The notes: generated by a model from the sequence alone, not told the origin. 64,000 nt of DNA from Glossina fuscipes (GCF_014805625.2 NW_023998415.1:21313630-21377629), one strand, 5' to 3'; counted from the first letter of the stretch, positions 11,346-25,374 are shown. Made by a program: numbers and translations.

Positions 11346-14300
11346 CTATATATATACATGTATTTTAATATTTATCTCAACATTTGCCTCTTATTAGGAA
11401 CATTGAAATCTGTTATTGATCTCTGCGTTGCTGGAGGCTCTGTGCGCGATATATGTACAAAAGGCGATGCCCTCATCACTAAAGAGACAAGCAAGGTACG
11501 TGCTTTTGTATAGTTTTTTATTTTGCATTTATTTATATCGATTGCATTGGGTTGCAGGTCTATAAAAAGGAAAAAGATCTTAAGAAAGGTATTGCATTTC
11601 CGACATGCTTGTCTATAAATAATTGCGTTTGCCATTTCTCTCCGGCTAAAAATGATCCTGATAATACATTAAAAGACGGCGACGTCGTTAAAATGTACGT
11701 AGATTTATACGTGCGTGTTCGTTTGTGTGTCAACTATAATTATTTATATAGCTAAGTATTTTATTTTGAATAATTACAGAGATATGGGAGCTCATATTGA
11801 TGGATTTATTGCTGTTGCAGCTCATACGGTGATTGTCGGTGCATCCGCTGATAACAAAGTAACTGGTCGTAAAGCCGACGTGACCCTTGCCGCTTTCTGG
11901 GCTGTACAAGCTGCCTTAAGGTTACTAAAAGCTGGAAACAGTGTAAGTAGTAGTTAGATTGACAAAGTGCTCTTTCATTATTTGTCGCTGTGCAAGAAAC
12001 GGATTGTTTTCGATGCATCTGTTATCAAAAACATCTCAACACTTGCAAAAATTAAAGCAGCAGTTTATTTAATGGAGTTTCAGAAATATAAAAGAAATTC
12101 CTTAAGTGAGCTGAATACAATATTATTCATAGTTAAACTAATGTTTCGATATAATCCGCAAACCAGTACTATAGATTAATAACTTAAAATAAAGTCTTGA
12201 CTACCAAATATCATGAAGAACTATCGGAAAGCCAATAAATTATGACCTTGTTTGCAATATTAGTATGATGGTGAGCGCCAGTTTCTGATTGCCCATCTAA
12301 AATTTATTTTTAGAATTATACCATAACGGATGCAGTGCAACAAATTAGTGAGTCGTATAAATGCAAACCTATTGAGGGTATGTTGAGCCATGAATTAAAA
12401 CAGTTTAAAATTGACGGTGAGAAAACGATAATTCAAAATCCCAACGAGGCACAACGTAAGGAACATGAAAAATGCACCTTCGAGACACATGAAGTCTACG
12501 CTATTGATGTGATTGTAAGTACCGGTGAAGGTGTTGGCCGAGAAAAAGATACCAAGGTGTCCATTTACAAGAAAACCGATGAGAATTACATGTTAAAATT
12601 GAAAGCCGCCCGTGCTTTATTGGCCGAGGTATGTTATTAAAGTAAAAAATGCATAATTAATAAAACAATCGGCCAATGTCCATGATTAAGACAACGCGCT
12701 TGAGGGATTGAAACTGAAAAAGCGTGAAAGTATAGTGATTTTAGATCGCTTCCTTTATGTCTATAGAATGACATAATTGGCATACTTTCGCTGCGATTTT
12801 GGTTAAAACCCGAAGATTGTAAGATTATGAGATCTGAGATGTCGGTCGATGTATTAACTTTCTCAAACTTTCTTTGATAAATTTTACAAGATCTACTATT
12901 AACGCTCGTAATTTGGTTTCTCTTTTCTTTCGCTTTCCCGTTTATATTGAGCAGGTAAAAACAAAATATGGTAATATGCCGTTCAATATTCGCAATTTTG
13001 AGGAGGAAACAAAGGCTCGCATGGGTGTTGTAGAGTGTGTATCCCACAAAGTCATTGAACCATTTCAAGTACTTCACGAGAAACCAAGTAAGTGAAACTT
13101 TCAGATAAATCTTTCTATAGCAAGGCTTAATTTCGTATTGAATTTGATTATACGTCTTTACGACCAGACACCTTGCTAGACTAAATTTATTAGAGTAATG
13201 AAAACATTTTCGAATTCATGAAATTTGAGTTCCATGAAATAATTTTATAACTCACATTATTAACTAATGAGTAAAGAATGGACAGTCGAGGAAAGATCAA
13301 AAATGTCCATTCATAAATATACGGCAATGTTAATAGCTATGTTATCTCAATCTTTCGATTTCCACGATCAACAAGTATATTCGCAAAATTATTTTATTGT
13401 GCAAAAATTTTCCCAACAAAATAATTTGAAGTAGGGGCCTTGGTTAGATAATTATAACAATTGAATTAGCGGACATATCATATTATATTTATGAGACTTA
13501 ATGTATTTCCGACACGATTTAAATGCTTACATTTCGAACTATAACGCGAGCATTTCATTAATTCATTAATATTTGCGTTAGACATAATCTAATATGTAAT
13601 CATAGATATTGAGCAGGCATATATATCTTAATAATGTTAGCAAATTCAAATTTCTGAAAAATTCATATATCCTTTTGTCGATATACAAAAATTTGCATCG
13701 CAAATTGAGTAATTTTTCAAAAACTGTTTCGTAAAAAATGCGATTAGAAACAATACAATACATTTTCTACCCGGTAGATGCTCTAAAGCATTGTAGATAT
13801 CAAATAATTCGTTTCGTAGGATCTCTTACAGTTAGCAAAAGTCTTTTTAAATAGTACGCTACGCAATATTGCTCAAGTATTAATGTTTTGATTCCGTTTT
13901 CATCCGAGCGAATGGGATCGGCCAAATCACGGCGGATAGGATTTGAATGAAAAGAATTTAAAATCAGCCACGGTAACGACTTTTATAGTAATTATAGAAT
14001 TGGAGTAAATTTGAGGAAAAATAGAAAGATTTGAAAAATCTTTTCGCTCAGTCAGACTACAGATCTCGATCGGAAATTCGCTATAAATTATTCTCACAAT
14101 TATTCTATAATTAATAGATCATTATATAATCATTAGCCTAAAGAAGGTAAGTATTTCTTTAAGAAAATAGGTACGCCCGATTCTAAACTTTTGCTTTGAT
14201 AAATGGCCAAATTTAACAAAGAAGTTTAGTTAGGAATTTCATATGAACTCGGAATAGAAAAACGCTGCCTTTTTGACTCTAGGACTTATAGATCGGTCGC

Positions 14301-14718
14301 GAGAAGGATATGTGAATTTTATCATCTCTCAATATTTCGCACTTTTCATTATACTGAACATTATTTATTATCAATTTTTAGGTGAATATGTGGCTCAATT
14401 CAAGCACACTGTTTTGCTAATGCCAAATGGCGTCAATTTAGTCACAGGTCTGCCTTTTGAAATTGAAAAATTTGAAAGTGAATTCAGCATAGTTCAGTCA
14501 GAACTGAAGGTAGGTAAAAAAAGTGAAGTATATTTATAACCTACTGACTCTAATGTGTAATTTTTTTCGGTTATTAGGAATTAGTCGCCACCCCACTACA
14601 GCCCCCCAAGAAAGTTAAAGGTCACGCTAAGAAGAAGGCTGCCTCCGCAACCGGTTCAGACGCTGTCAACGCAACAAAAGTGGATGCCTCACCGGCTCCC
14701 GTGGAGACCAAGGCTTGA
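10760..14718 (+). CDS. PA2G4: PA2G4/EBP1 homologue (proliferation-associated), 8 exons
   Basis: Homologue of ErbB3-binding protein 1: a methionine-aminopeptidase (M24) fold without peptidase activity that binds ribosomes and RNA and affects growth. Coding exons: 10760-10844, 11398-11495, 11558-11694, 11780-11942, 12314-12628, 12955-13087, 14382-14509 and 14578-14718. Every junction is GT/AG and in phase, giving exactly 399 aa (human 394). Diagnostic segments in order: [12 protein letters not shown] (exon 1), KGIAFPT and NNCVCHFSP (exon 3), HIDGFIA and VTGRKADV (exon 4), [12 protein letters not shown] and [10 protein letters not shown] (exon 5), RMGVVEC (exon 6), [14 protein letters not shown] (exon 7), and a Lys-rich tail [10 protein letters not shown] (exon 8) matching the nucleic-acid-binding tail of EBP1. 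Intron 1 holds a long (TA)n. Exon 6 ends in phase 1 before a 1.3-kb intron. Confidence 0.95.
11261..11356. repeat. (TA)n microsatellite in PA2G4 intron 1
   Basis: About 95 bp of nearly pure TA, interrupted by TC, GTA and ACA, ending about 40 bp before the exon-2 acceptor. Likely length-polymorphic. Confidence 0.9.
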
Positions 14719-16248
14719 AAATATCTACTGCCTGCCCCCTATAAGGTTTTATTAAATATCAGCGAAAATAACAAATTTACAGATGAAGCAATAATGTAAA
14801 AAGAAACTGAAAAACGAACATGAATGTATTGTGAATGAAACACTTCTTGTATTGTACACCGCATAACTTTCTCCCCTTCTCTCTATTGGAAGTCCTTACC
14901 AATTAATATAACAGCAACTCGTCAAGAACAATTCTCAAAACAACAGTGTTCCTTCCCAGCCGAAGTGATTCCCTTCTACCATCATCATTACTCATAAAAT
15001 CAATAGAGAAACATTTTAAACAAACTGCTCTCTGCAACATTAGCAATTATTATTAAATTGATTGATTTTAAAAATGTATCCCTTATATCTATCATCTCTA
15101 CTTAAGACTGTTTGCGTTTAGCTTTGATTCGAAAAATTCTTCTAAACGTTGCCTTGTACGAACTTCATTTTGTTATTTAGCGTACAAATGACAGGATTTT
15201 TATTTTTTATTTTTTTTTTTTTTTATTTAGATAAAGACTTCCAAACGCAGTTGTTTCGTGTATTTTATTTGTTTGGTTTTTTGGTGGATTAGTCGAACGC
15301 TGCAAGAGGAAAGATTTTGTAATGCATGATATATGTTCGGGCTCGTAACTTTCTTTGTAGATGATCATCGCAAAATTTGAAGCATGAAATGCTCTTTTCA
15401 TTATTTTGTTTTTATTCAATTTTAAAATCAAAAGATAAACTTTGAATATGAAAAAAAAAAAAAAAAAAAGAAGAAGATGATTGACGTCGTTTTGTTTCAG
15501 TTTTTTTTCTTTTTATTGTAATATTTAATAAACAGTCTCTCTCATTCAAAATAGAAGAAAATAGTGTATTTGTATGTAATAGATGTGTTTATAAAATCTA
15601 TATCTGCTGTTGACATTGCATTGAAAGTGCATACATACATATATAGATAGCTTATTTTCGGAACGTTGTTAGAGTAGAAATATACGAAGGGAGTTGGCGA
15701 TGGAAACATAGGTTCATTATATCTATGATGGAAAAAAAGATTTCGTCGTTTTATGTACGTATGTGTCTACGGGGTAAGCTATACTAATTTGTATCATAGT
15801 TTAAATATGAATATCCGCGGTTGTTTTTATCTTTCATTCTTTAGAACTAGGATTTTAAGGGGGAGGGGGCGGCAAATCGCTTAAGAGGTTAATCTGCCCA
15901 AAGCTTAATAATGTGAACAGAAATGAATAATGCTAACGGTGTGCGCTTCTAACTAGATATTCGTACGAGTGTACGAATGTTTGAAAGCATCCTTAACGGT
16001 TCAGCGCTTGTCTGTATTGTAAACAAATTCCAATTTAATTTGTTGTCTATTTTACTTTGTTCGAACAGTAAGTTAATTTGTTTTTGTTTTTTTTTTTTGG
16101 AGTTCGGTTTATAAAGAAAGCAACATAAAGTAACACTTTTTCTAATTTTGATATTGCTGTTATTATCAATCATATCGTGTTATGTTAGTATTCCTACAAA
16201 AGCGAAGTGAAATAACGCATTTTTTTTTAAAATCCGTCCTTTGCTAAT
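14719..16248. other. Convergent 3' flanks of PA2G4 (+) and Usp47 (-)
   Basis: About 1.5 kb between two convergent stop codons. A + strand AATAAA at 15,527-15,532 would suit an 810-nt PA2G4 3'UTR, and an ATTAAA variant lies near 14,750. On the minus strand TTTATT near 15,410 could serve Usp47. Poly-T/A runs occur at 15,208-15,223 and 15,449-15,469. The small open frames here are not supported. Confidence 0.5.
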
Positions 16249-19200
16249 TTAAGATAGATCGTCAATCATTGTGGTGTTGGCATCTGGCGGTGGCATGACC
16301 GTTGTGCTATTGGTGCCAGCAGCAGGAGGGTCTAAGTAAATTTTGAGTGCCCGTTCACGCCGAGGAGAAAATCTAGATGTGGATATACATCCCAGACGAT
16401 CAAGACGGGATTTTTCTTTAGCACTCCATTCTCTACGTTCTTCGTTTGTTAGTTCCTTGGCAGTTGTTGTTACATCCCTAAAATTAGTAGAAAAGGTCCT
16501 CTTAAATTTGTATTTTTTCTGCAAAGCTTACCGCGTGTTAACCTACTTGTAAAAGTACATATTTCCGGTGACCGTGCTAATTAATGGATACTTGTCGACC
16601 GTGGCGGGCATTGAGATCCAGCTCATAGCATTATTTATACTCAAAAGGGAAACATTAGTATTCGGGAAGTAGCCATTTACCTAAGTATAATAAAGATTTT
16701 ATATCGCAATGGAAGCGATAAATATGTCTCTACTTACCTTGGTATAGGCAATATTTTCTTCTGGTATGCCAGACAATTTTGATAAAGCATTCTGTATTTC
16801 GCTGTGCTCTGCAAGAAATGACGTATAAAGATTTGATAAAATTTGTACTACGGTACTAGGAAAATTACTCACTTTCCAAAGCAATCTCTTGGAATCGCCC
16901 CAATTCCAATGTATCGGGATACCAACGACGCACAAATATGACTAAACCATCCTCCCCAATGTTTGGTGAAACTCCGTCTTCACATTCTTGTATAATGAAC
17001 TTAAGCAAAAGAAAACTTATTTTTCATATATATATATATAAAAAAATCAAACAATATTGTTATTGCTACCTCCATTGAAGCTGATGAAAGCACATCGCTG
17101 CCCATAGTTTCATTATCGGCGTATATTCTAATAGGGCTGCGACCACCCTTAAGCCATAACCGACAATTGTCTAATGTGAGCGTTTTATATTTAACGCCGT
17201 CAATGCGTTGCAGTTTGGCTATTAATGCTTTCTTAGCTACTATGACTGGCGTAGCGTCCGTATAAATCCATTCGCAGATAAAGGCGACTCGTGCCGTATC
17301 GTTGTTAAATTCCGACAAGCGCATAAAATAAATTTTTGCTCGATGCTCCTCTGGCAAAAGCTCTTTGCCCAACTCTACGCTCAATACTTCACCCTCGCTA
17401 AAGTAAACCAGCGACTGAGACATGCTGAGGAGTTTCTTGTCATGTTTATGATGAATTTGAAAATATTTTTGCGGGACGTTGATAAGGCGCTCTATATGTC
17501 TCTTAAGAACACTTAATTTCATGTGGGAATCAACAAGGATTTTATATGAACGCATTGGTTTACGAGCAACATCTTCGCCCGAGTCCAGGTCACTATATGG
17601 ATTATGGTGTCTATTGGAGAGAAGAGTGGCTGTGTCCATAACGTCAAGTTTGATCGCGTGAAAGAATTGTGTCGCCTGTGGATCAACGACTGGTTCGCTT
17701 TGGCTTAATTCATAGCAGGCACTGTAGAAGGCATTGACGCGGTTGATAGAATCCTGGCGATTCTCATCTTCGGGACTTGATAATTGAGGCGAATGACTAG
17801 TGCTAGAAATTTGGCTGTCGCCACCTCCCCGATTTTGTAAGTTTTCAACTAGAGTACGATCGCCATCGCTTAAACTACTATCCTCAGAATTGGATTCATG
17901 CCCAACAGCGAACTTTAAGGCCGGCGTGGTAAGGATATTGCCACCAAGGTTATCAAGATTATGTGAAAAGTTAGCGGGTTGTGCTGAGTCTCCGGATGCA
18001 CGTGAGTCGTAGATTTCGGTACAAGCACTGGATCCATCAGGCACCGCATCTCCAGCTGGGGTTAGCTGATCTTGCCTTGCTGATATACCGTCATACGGTA
18101 TATCAATTATCTCTAAGTTCGTCGCATCCGTACTGGGTACATTCAAAAATAAATATGTGATATCCTTGAACCGTGAACGAGCTAATTTCTGTAGATGTTG
18201 TTGTGTTTCAGTATTAGGTAACAGATCGCAGGCAGCAAAAGCCTTCTTATGACGTTGAGTAGTTGCCACAAGTAGATGTTCTTCACTTACATTCAAACGC
18301 GTGGCTATTGAGCGCTTCAATATGGGATTGTTTTCTAAGGCTTGGGAATATACGAAAAATGGTCCGTCCATTTCCATTGTAGATAGATTGACCATGAAAA
18401 CATACCACGTTGCACCATCCGGCTCATAAATTTCAAACTCTTGGCCATCAGCTCTATATTCCAACAAAAATTCTATAGGGTCATCACCAGCATTTCGAAT
18501 TTCATTAAACAAAGTGTTAGTGGTGTTTTCAAACGATCGTATTATGCGCTCAGCTGCGGGATCATAAGCGACAAGGCGGCAGTGTGTTAATGGCGCAAAT
18601 TGCTCTACACTCAGCATTTGATATGCGGACTCTAAGACACTATTAAGATCGAACTTTTGCGTAATATATACTCTAGTCATTTTTAGTTTCCTTAGTTCGG
18701 GATTGTAAAAGTAAACACGTGGCTTAATATGCTCCGGTAACGCTAAATCCGAAATGGGACGATGACGAGCGTTGCTGCTAGAAGCGCTCCCGCCACCACT
18801 TCGTGTTATTCGCAATTCTTCTTCGTGTCCAAGTTTCTCAGCGAGCGTTTTAATGTGTGCTGGAAAATCGTCAACCCTTAAAACCTTTTCATTACGCTTT
18901 GGATCGATTTGCCGGTACATCAACATGTAAGCATTTGTACTTGAACTATAAACGCTGGAATAATAACCTTTGCTGGAGCCACCGCCGAACGATTTCTGTA
19001 TATCATCTTGTGTTATCTGTTGTAGCATAGGTAAAATATAAAATGAAAATTAAGCAATTGAGTACTGTTTGGACACATACCGGTGTGACTGACTGATCAT
19101 TAAAACAATACCATTCACTGTTCTCAAACTCTTTAATGTAAGCATAGTAGTGACCTCCGGACGCACTACCCGAATGAATCATAATCGCAAATAATTCGTA

Positions 19201-21375
19201 TGCGTATTGATTAGATCCATTTTTGGCATGCTGACTACTGTTAATGCGATTGCGATGATCCGTGCTTGAACTCATATCGATGCCCTCGTCCTGGTCCTCG
19301 TCGTTCATGTCGATTACGTTGTAAATAGAGTTAGTCGTAGTTATGCCACTGCTCCAATTATCTTCCTCCATAGCAGAGCCGCTGTCCGTTGTGCTACAAT
19401 CATCCGTTGTAGCTGATGATCCATTCGGAATGCTACCGTTCGTTTGAGCCGATTCATTCCCCCCAGACGTTATAAAGGTGCTTAAATTTAGCACTTGTGG
19501 AAAAGTAACTCTACGAACAAACAATACGCAAAACATACTGTAATTGCATGCCATATATATATATATATATATATACTTACTTGTCGTTCAGTTTGAGGCG
19601 ATGCATTGTTTGATAATCGAAATCGAATCTTTTCAAATGTAAAGTCAATATATATGGGAAATTTTTAAATTTTAATCCTTTATGAGCATCACATTTTTTG
19701 TTACATTTCTCACAGAAGTATTGATTATTGCCATCTAATGTCTCTGGCTGTACAAAGGCTCGTAAAGCTTCTTCAATGCTGCCATAAGCAGCTGTGCTCC
19801 CAAAAGGTCGTACTGGCAAAGGTATATCAAGGAAGGTATCGGCTCGTGTTTTCTCCGTATTGCAGTCGAAGCACTTTACATAGTCAATCATTTTACCTTC
19901 GTAAAGATTGGCTATAAGATTAACCTGTTTGGTATTTTTAAATTTATGCTCGAGAGCATCGAACATAACCCGGCACAGTTCCTGAATGTCGTGTTGCTGC
20001 CATGCTTCCGATGAATTCCAACCGAAGCTCCGAGTTAAATCAGTAGTTTCGACAGCTGACTTTTTCGATGTCTGAAAATTAGTGTTAAGGAAATGTTCGT
20101 CACAGAAATTAAATTCGGTGGCGGTCAATAAATCACATTATCAAAATTAAACAACTTAGTTCAGTTATTCACGTTAGGAAGCTCAATATATTCACCTGCA
20201 AATTGAGAAAGAGTTTCTGCAATTGATAGGGAATATTTTTGGCCTCGTGATCGTTGTCGAATTCCCAGCGATAGAGCGCGTTCCGAAATTCCGGCGTCAT
20301 AAACAGAGCTTGCAGAAGACTATTAAGGTAACATGTCATTGCCTGATTGACCAGACCTACGTAACCATTGTTGCTTGATATTCCAGCAGCGGCAGGGGAA
20401 AGTGAAGGCAACGAAGATAAACGATATTTTTTTTCAGCCTCAATTAGGGTATCTGATAAGTCGCGATAAACTCCATATTGACTCAAATTGAAGTTCGGCG
20501 ACGATGTGTGCGCGAGAGAGAGAGGCGCGCCACATTGCATGGGTTCGGTCTCTGGGGGACTGGCTGATGCGCCCAATGCTAAGTCATCATCCGACAACGG
20601 ATCCGGTTCAGACATGGGACTAAGGTTTAATGAATCTGTATTTGTGGCATTCGTTACGGTAGTCATTGACGATGGTGGCGAAACATTTGCATCGTTCGTT
20701 GGAATATGCATCCCTCTTGAATTCAGAACAGGCATATCTTCATCTGAATGATTTATGGAGCCATTAGCGCCATTAGTCACGCCACTACTTGCAATATTAT
20801 TTACATTGTTATTATCAATATTGCTGCTACTACTGGTACTGGTACTGATATCGACACCGTTGTTATTTATACTGATATTGTGGTCATTAAACATAATAAG
20901 GCTTTTTGGTGCTGCGCTTCCATTGGGCAGAGCATGAGCAGAATTACCCATAGCTATATCATAACGGAACTTTACGTTTCCGTCCCATTTGCCGGCGGGA
21001 AATAAAATAAAGTAATTCTTTTCTTTCTGCTCAAAGCCCGGCACATTATACAATAGTTCCGGTTGATGATCATTCAAGTAAACCTTTTGCGCAAGCATTA
21101 ATCATTAATTGATAAATAAATAGAGTAAAGTAAGTAGAGGCGAAGCACAAAAACATAACCTACCAAGTCAGTGCCGGAATTTGGTTGTAAAATCAAATCA
21201 AATTTGTCGTAACGATATTGGGTCTTTATATCGGCAATTACTTTTCCCACTGTATAGGGGGGTCGTACCACAATATTAATTTTCCTTTGCTCAGAGTCGG
21301 GCGTCTTGTCATGCACAACGCATTGTATTGAATTCTCGTGATCAAGTTGAACCATAGCGTTACCGTCCGGATAAT
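16249..21375 (-). CDS. Usp47: USP47/Ubp64E-type ubiquitin-specific protease, 9 coding exons (5' end unresolved)
   Basis: Cysteine deubiquitinase of the USP47 family; human USP47 acts on DNA polymerase beta and on signalling and repair targets. Exons, 5' to 3': 21375-21164, 21083-20196, 20071-19581, 19510-19081, 19016-17070, 16999-16873, 16808-16738, 16680-16547 and 16477-16249. All are in phase and give about 1,502 aa from the Met at 21,353-21,355. The first exon opens in phase 1, so a further upstream exon probably exists. Cys box: [19 protein letters not shown], with Cys about 315 (codon 20,331-20,333). His box: [13 protein letters not shown], His about 644, followed by WYCFND. Zinc-ribbon cysteines CFDC and CEKC are present. 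Next come ubiquitin-like repeats and the conserved C terminus [16 protein letters not shown] Ser/Asn-rich low-complexity stretch of about 200 residues precedes the protease, longer than in human. Introns are mostly 70-130 bp. Confidence 0.93.
19511..19580 (-). other. 70-bp Usp47 intron made largely of (TA)n
   Basis: The intron between the third and fourth coding exons begins GTAAGTA, runs straight into about 12 TA repeats, and ends TTCGTAG. Repeat length change would alter a near-minimal fly intron. Confidence 0.7.
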
Positions 21376-22774
21376 CTGTAGACGATAATAAGAAATCGAA
21401 GAAAATCTTAAAAAATTTCATTTAGGAATTTCTTCGATGCGAACGCAATGTGACACCACTACTAAAATCAATGAACAATTCTGGCGGGTGACGCACATTT
21501 CTCTTACATCCTCCATTAGTTTCGATAAAGAATAATCAAACGAAGGCCATCTTTCACAATTCACATACACGCGCTTATGCGCATATATATATATATATAT
21601 ATAGCTCTGTATATAACCAGAAAAAATGAACTTTGAGTTCGGCGGACAGTTTATGGCTATTTGCAAACAAAATATTTGCGCATATTTGTGTTACAATTAT
21701 TACTCGACTTTTCCATATATAATTGTATATGTATATGTATATGTAAATTTATAAAAATGTATTTATTTAAGATATACTTTCAAAAACGATATGTCTACGG
21801 GGACGGCACTACAACTACTAATGTTGAATAAGGGACGGACGGACGCTAAGTTAGTGCAAATTACGGCAAAGAATTTTATATAATTGCGAACGCATTTATT
21901 ATATAGTTCTGAAAGTAAGCACGCAGGACGTGTAGCAAACAAGATATGCAGAAATCAGATTAAGCTTATTTGCCATCTGTAGAGGAGCAAGACTTTGTTG
22001 CTTCAACAATCAGTCATTGCTTGTGCACTTCTTATGTAATCGCGTAACAATTTTTGTTAACAAGCGTTCCAACGATCATGAAAACAATATGTTATATAAC
22101 GTTCGCTCCTATCTCAAATTTTAAGCAAAAAATTCAAAATTCATCCGCATCTAAATTACGTTTTACGCTATTGAAATTAAATATCCCAGATATATATATA
22201 TATATATATATATATAATGTATGTATGTGGGCACATAGGCAATGAAATGTGATATCGGTTGAATATGTTCGTTTTAGCAAAAACGGTTTGTCGAGGTATT
22301 TGAAAAAATTCGATTCGTGGCCAAACGGAACTTTCCTCTAGTGTCATACCTTATCCAAGTTTAAACACGACAAGTTGTAGTCTAATGTTCCATCAATCAA
22401 ACAACAGCGAAGCCAAAGGAAATACAGTTAGATTTACGGTAACCTATATTGGGATCCTCTGAGCTTGAATGACGAATAGAACATTGATTTTTCCCAATAG
22501 GAAACCTATATTCACATTCAAATAAATCATAAATATAATCCTTGCTGCTTTCGATCATCCTACGAATTACAAGTAAGATAAGAAAATCAATCTTGAAATT
22601 TGGGAATTGTGGTTTCTTGCGCTTCTCATGTATGGTACGCGTGATGCTTGTCAGGCATTCTGGGCGGCTCCTTTCATATCTAGGGCACCGAAGGATGAGC
22701 ATATATTTATTTTATGGAAATAGTCGCAAATATCCCGAAAGAAGGATGCCGGGATTAAAAAGATAAATCAATTT
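21376..22774. other. 5' flank of Usp47 and AT-rich DNA
   Basis: The missing 5' exon of Usp47 should be in this interval or beyond. A minus-strand ATG near 21,517 begins a short open stretch with a nearby GTAAGA, but its phase does not fit the exon at 21,375, so it is not called. (TA)n runs lie at 21,583-21,602 and 22,189-22,216. The minus frame 22,397-22,702 begins with LRCPRYERSRPECL, which faintly resembles the C-terminal cysteine region of R1-like retrotransposons. That is too weak to annotate as an element. Confidence 0.4.
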
Positions 22775-23010
22775 AGGTATGTCCGTCTGCTTGGTGGATG
22801 GAGACGGTCACAGTCGAAAGTAAAGTGAGACAACCTCTGCTTTCTTAAGCCAAAAATTCGTATTTTGCTCATCGCTCATGAACTGCAACAATAAACAATT
22901 ATTTGCATGTTCCATCTTAAAATAATGTTGGTGGGCATAAGGAATTCGACCACAGCCGAATATGATTTTCTTACTTATTATTATTATTATTATTATTATT
23001 GCTTGATCGT
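22775..23010 (+). repeat. Dispersed repeat, copy 2 (internally deleted)
   Basis: Shares with 1,180-1,910 the ATGTCCGTCTGC opening, the block TTTTGCTCATCGCTCATGAA (near 22,863) and the terminal block with GATTTTCTTACTTATTATT, which here expands into an (ATT)n microsatellite. The middle of copy 1 is absent. Confidence 0.5.
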
Positions 23011-25374
23011 TGTTCATAGATTTATTCTATTTTTTGTTATTTTTTCGAATGAACGTCAGATCTAAGTGCAAGGACTTACCTTGCATTTTAAGGATAGTAA
23101 GGATTTTCATCATACCGCCTTAGCCATCATTACTTCGGAGTGCTTATAAAATTGCTTTACATTTGTTTATTGCGCATGCATGAGAGCATTCAGGCGCTAC
23201 ATTAACGTTCGCCCATTTACTCTGTATGTGGTATATGTACGTGCGTTCATAGTTTACCGGTAACAGTTGCTGCTTTTTGTTTTATTTGACTATTCTTTAA
23301 ATAATTTTGAACACAGGAAGCAAGAGTGCTGTGTTACTTTGCTAAATGAAAATAGTTGGCTTTAGGCCAAAATGACACAGACGACGACGACGACGACAAC
23401 GACAACGACAACGACAACGATGATATACTCAGCGAGCGGCTGGCCGAGGGCATGCATGTTTCATATGAATGGAAAACAAGAGCAATATGACGATTGCATT
23501 AATATGAACCTTTTTGGATGAGAAAGCTTGCATCAAGAGGTCTCCCCATCTATCAATTATACTTAGCTGCCGTAGTTAGTTAAAGGATTATGATCCTTAT
23601 TATGCGTATATTATCGAATGCAGATGGATACGTTTCTATATATATATATATGCGTATGCATACATACATATTTGCACACATTTTGTTTACAGCATATTAT
23701 TAAGTATTCTGATCATGTGTGCCGACGATATGCAAGCAAATATCCATAAATATGTAGTCAAAGAGAAATTAGAAAGCAACCGAAGATTACTTTCCGAAAT
23801 TGGGGAAAAGAAAAAGAGTAATGAAAATTGGACAAATATGCAATTAAGCGATTTTTAAAGAATTTTCTGAAAATATTTTTCGAAATGAAATTCTCAAATT
23901 CAATTAAAACGATTACTCAATTGTTCGATTCTAGCGAGTCAGATGTATAATGCAGCATTAGGTTTTCTTTCTTTCGTTTCTGCTGGAGTTATTTATATTT
24001 TTACTTGTGGTTATGGTTATTTGTATTTTCACTTATATATATAAATATATATGTATAAATATATATATATATATTTTCAACTTAGAAAGTCTATATCCAC
24101 ACACTATGTCCGCACACACACACACACACACACCCATATATATATATATGCAGCAGCACACTGCCCATGTTGCTATTTTTATAAAACTAAATTAAAAAAT
24201 AAATAAGTAAAAGAGAATTCAATTCCTTGGCTAAAAATAAAAGCACAAACAAAAGGCGAGAATCGAGACAGAAGTCAATTTTATTTAAAATTTATTCTCA
24301 ATCAATCTTCAAATTATTCACTATATATAGTTTAGTTGTGCACATTTGAAAAGGATCAAAATAAAATTCAAAATAATAATAATTCCTTTCATATATATGC
24401 ACACACAAACGCATACATATACGTCCGAGTAGATGTAAAGGGAAAGCATATTATTTAGAATGTGATTACGAAAGTGGGACGCAAGTAGGCATTCGAAAAA
24501 CCATGCACATTAATACAACTGAACAAGTGAACATGTCCGGATTGAGGGTATTTTACCTTTTTCTTTTTAGCTGCTTGGTGACTCGCTTCCGAACAATATC
24601 AACAATATAATAATACTAGTAAATAAAACAAAACAAAAAACTACAAAAAACTACAAAAAAAAAAAAAAAAAAAACAACAAAAACAAAAAACAACCCGATT
24701 ATATGGCGCTTATTTTCTTTTTCTAATAAAAAAATATATTTAAAGAAATTTTCAAATGCTTAATATTTTTGGACCGAGTTTTTTGTTTTTTTTTTTTTCT
24801 TTATTTTTTTTGATGGGCGCTTCAATTCGGTCGGCAATATCTTGCTATACGCTACAGTTACAAATGTAAAATTTATTCACGCGCTTACTAACCGATCCGA
24901 TAGCGTTTAAAGGTGACACTTAAGCGTTTCTCGAGAATTTTCACAAAATTTCCTCAACAATTTTCACGAATTCTCCTCAAAAGAAACGTTTGACGGTCGA
25001 TCGATTCTCTTTTATTTCAAATTCGAAAGAGAAAAAGAAAATACAAAAGAGCCGTTATTTGTGCGTATTTTGGTTGGACTTTTCTTATTTGGCGCTGTTT
25101 TATGTTTTATGCAAAATTTTCTATTACTTTATTTATTTATAAATATATAATGCTTATCAATAACAACTGCGGATTACATTAGCAGCCTCCTTTCTCTTCA
25201 TATTAAGTGATATTCCGATAGTAATAAACGTTATGAACATAAATTTATTATTAAAAAAATGATCAAGTCCAAATTTGATTGATATCGAAATGCTGCATTA
25301 ATAGTAATCACTTTTAATATTCGAGTTTTGAACAATGAGTGAGCGTGGAAAGTGGCCGTCTATGAGTTCACATA
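23011..25374. other. Intergenic, microsatellite-rich
   Basis: Holds (GAC/AAC)n at about 23,380-23,420, (CA)n at 24,114-24,133, poly-A/CAAAA runs at 24,620-24,700 and poly-T at 24,780-24,812. No gene was recognised. GAA/TTC clusters near 24,925-24,985 do not keep the spacing of a heat-shock element. Confidence 0.45.

Noticed and set aside
20488..21005. Three + strand open frames of 60-87 codons
   Set aside because: Antisense shadows of the Ser/Asn-rich Usp47 exon, which has clear family similarity on the minus strand.
22397..22702. Minus frame with a CPRYERSRPECL segment resembling an R1 C-terminal region
   Set aside because: One short motif only; no reverse transcriptase upstream on the same strand and the remainder is not recognisable.
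24920..24990. Cluster of TTC/GAA words resembling heat-shock elements
   Set aside because: Spacing does not keep the 5-bp HSE register over three units and no gene is adjacent.
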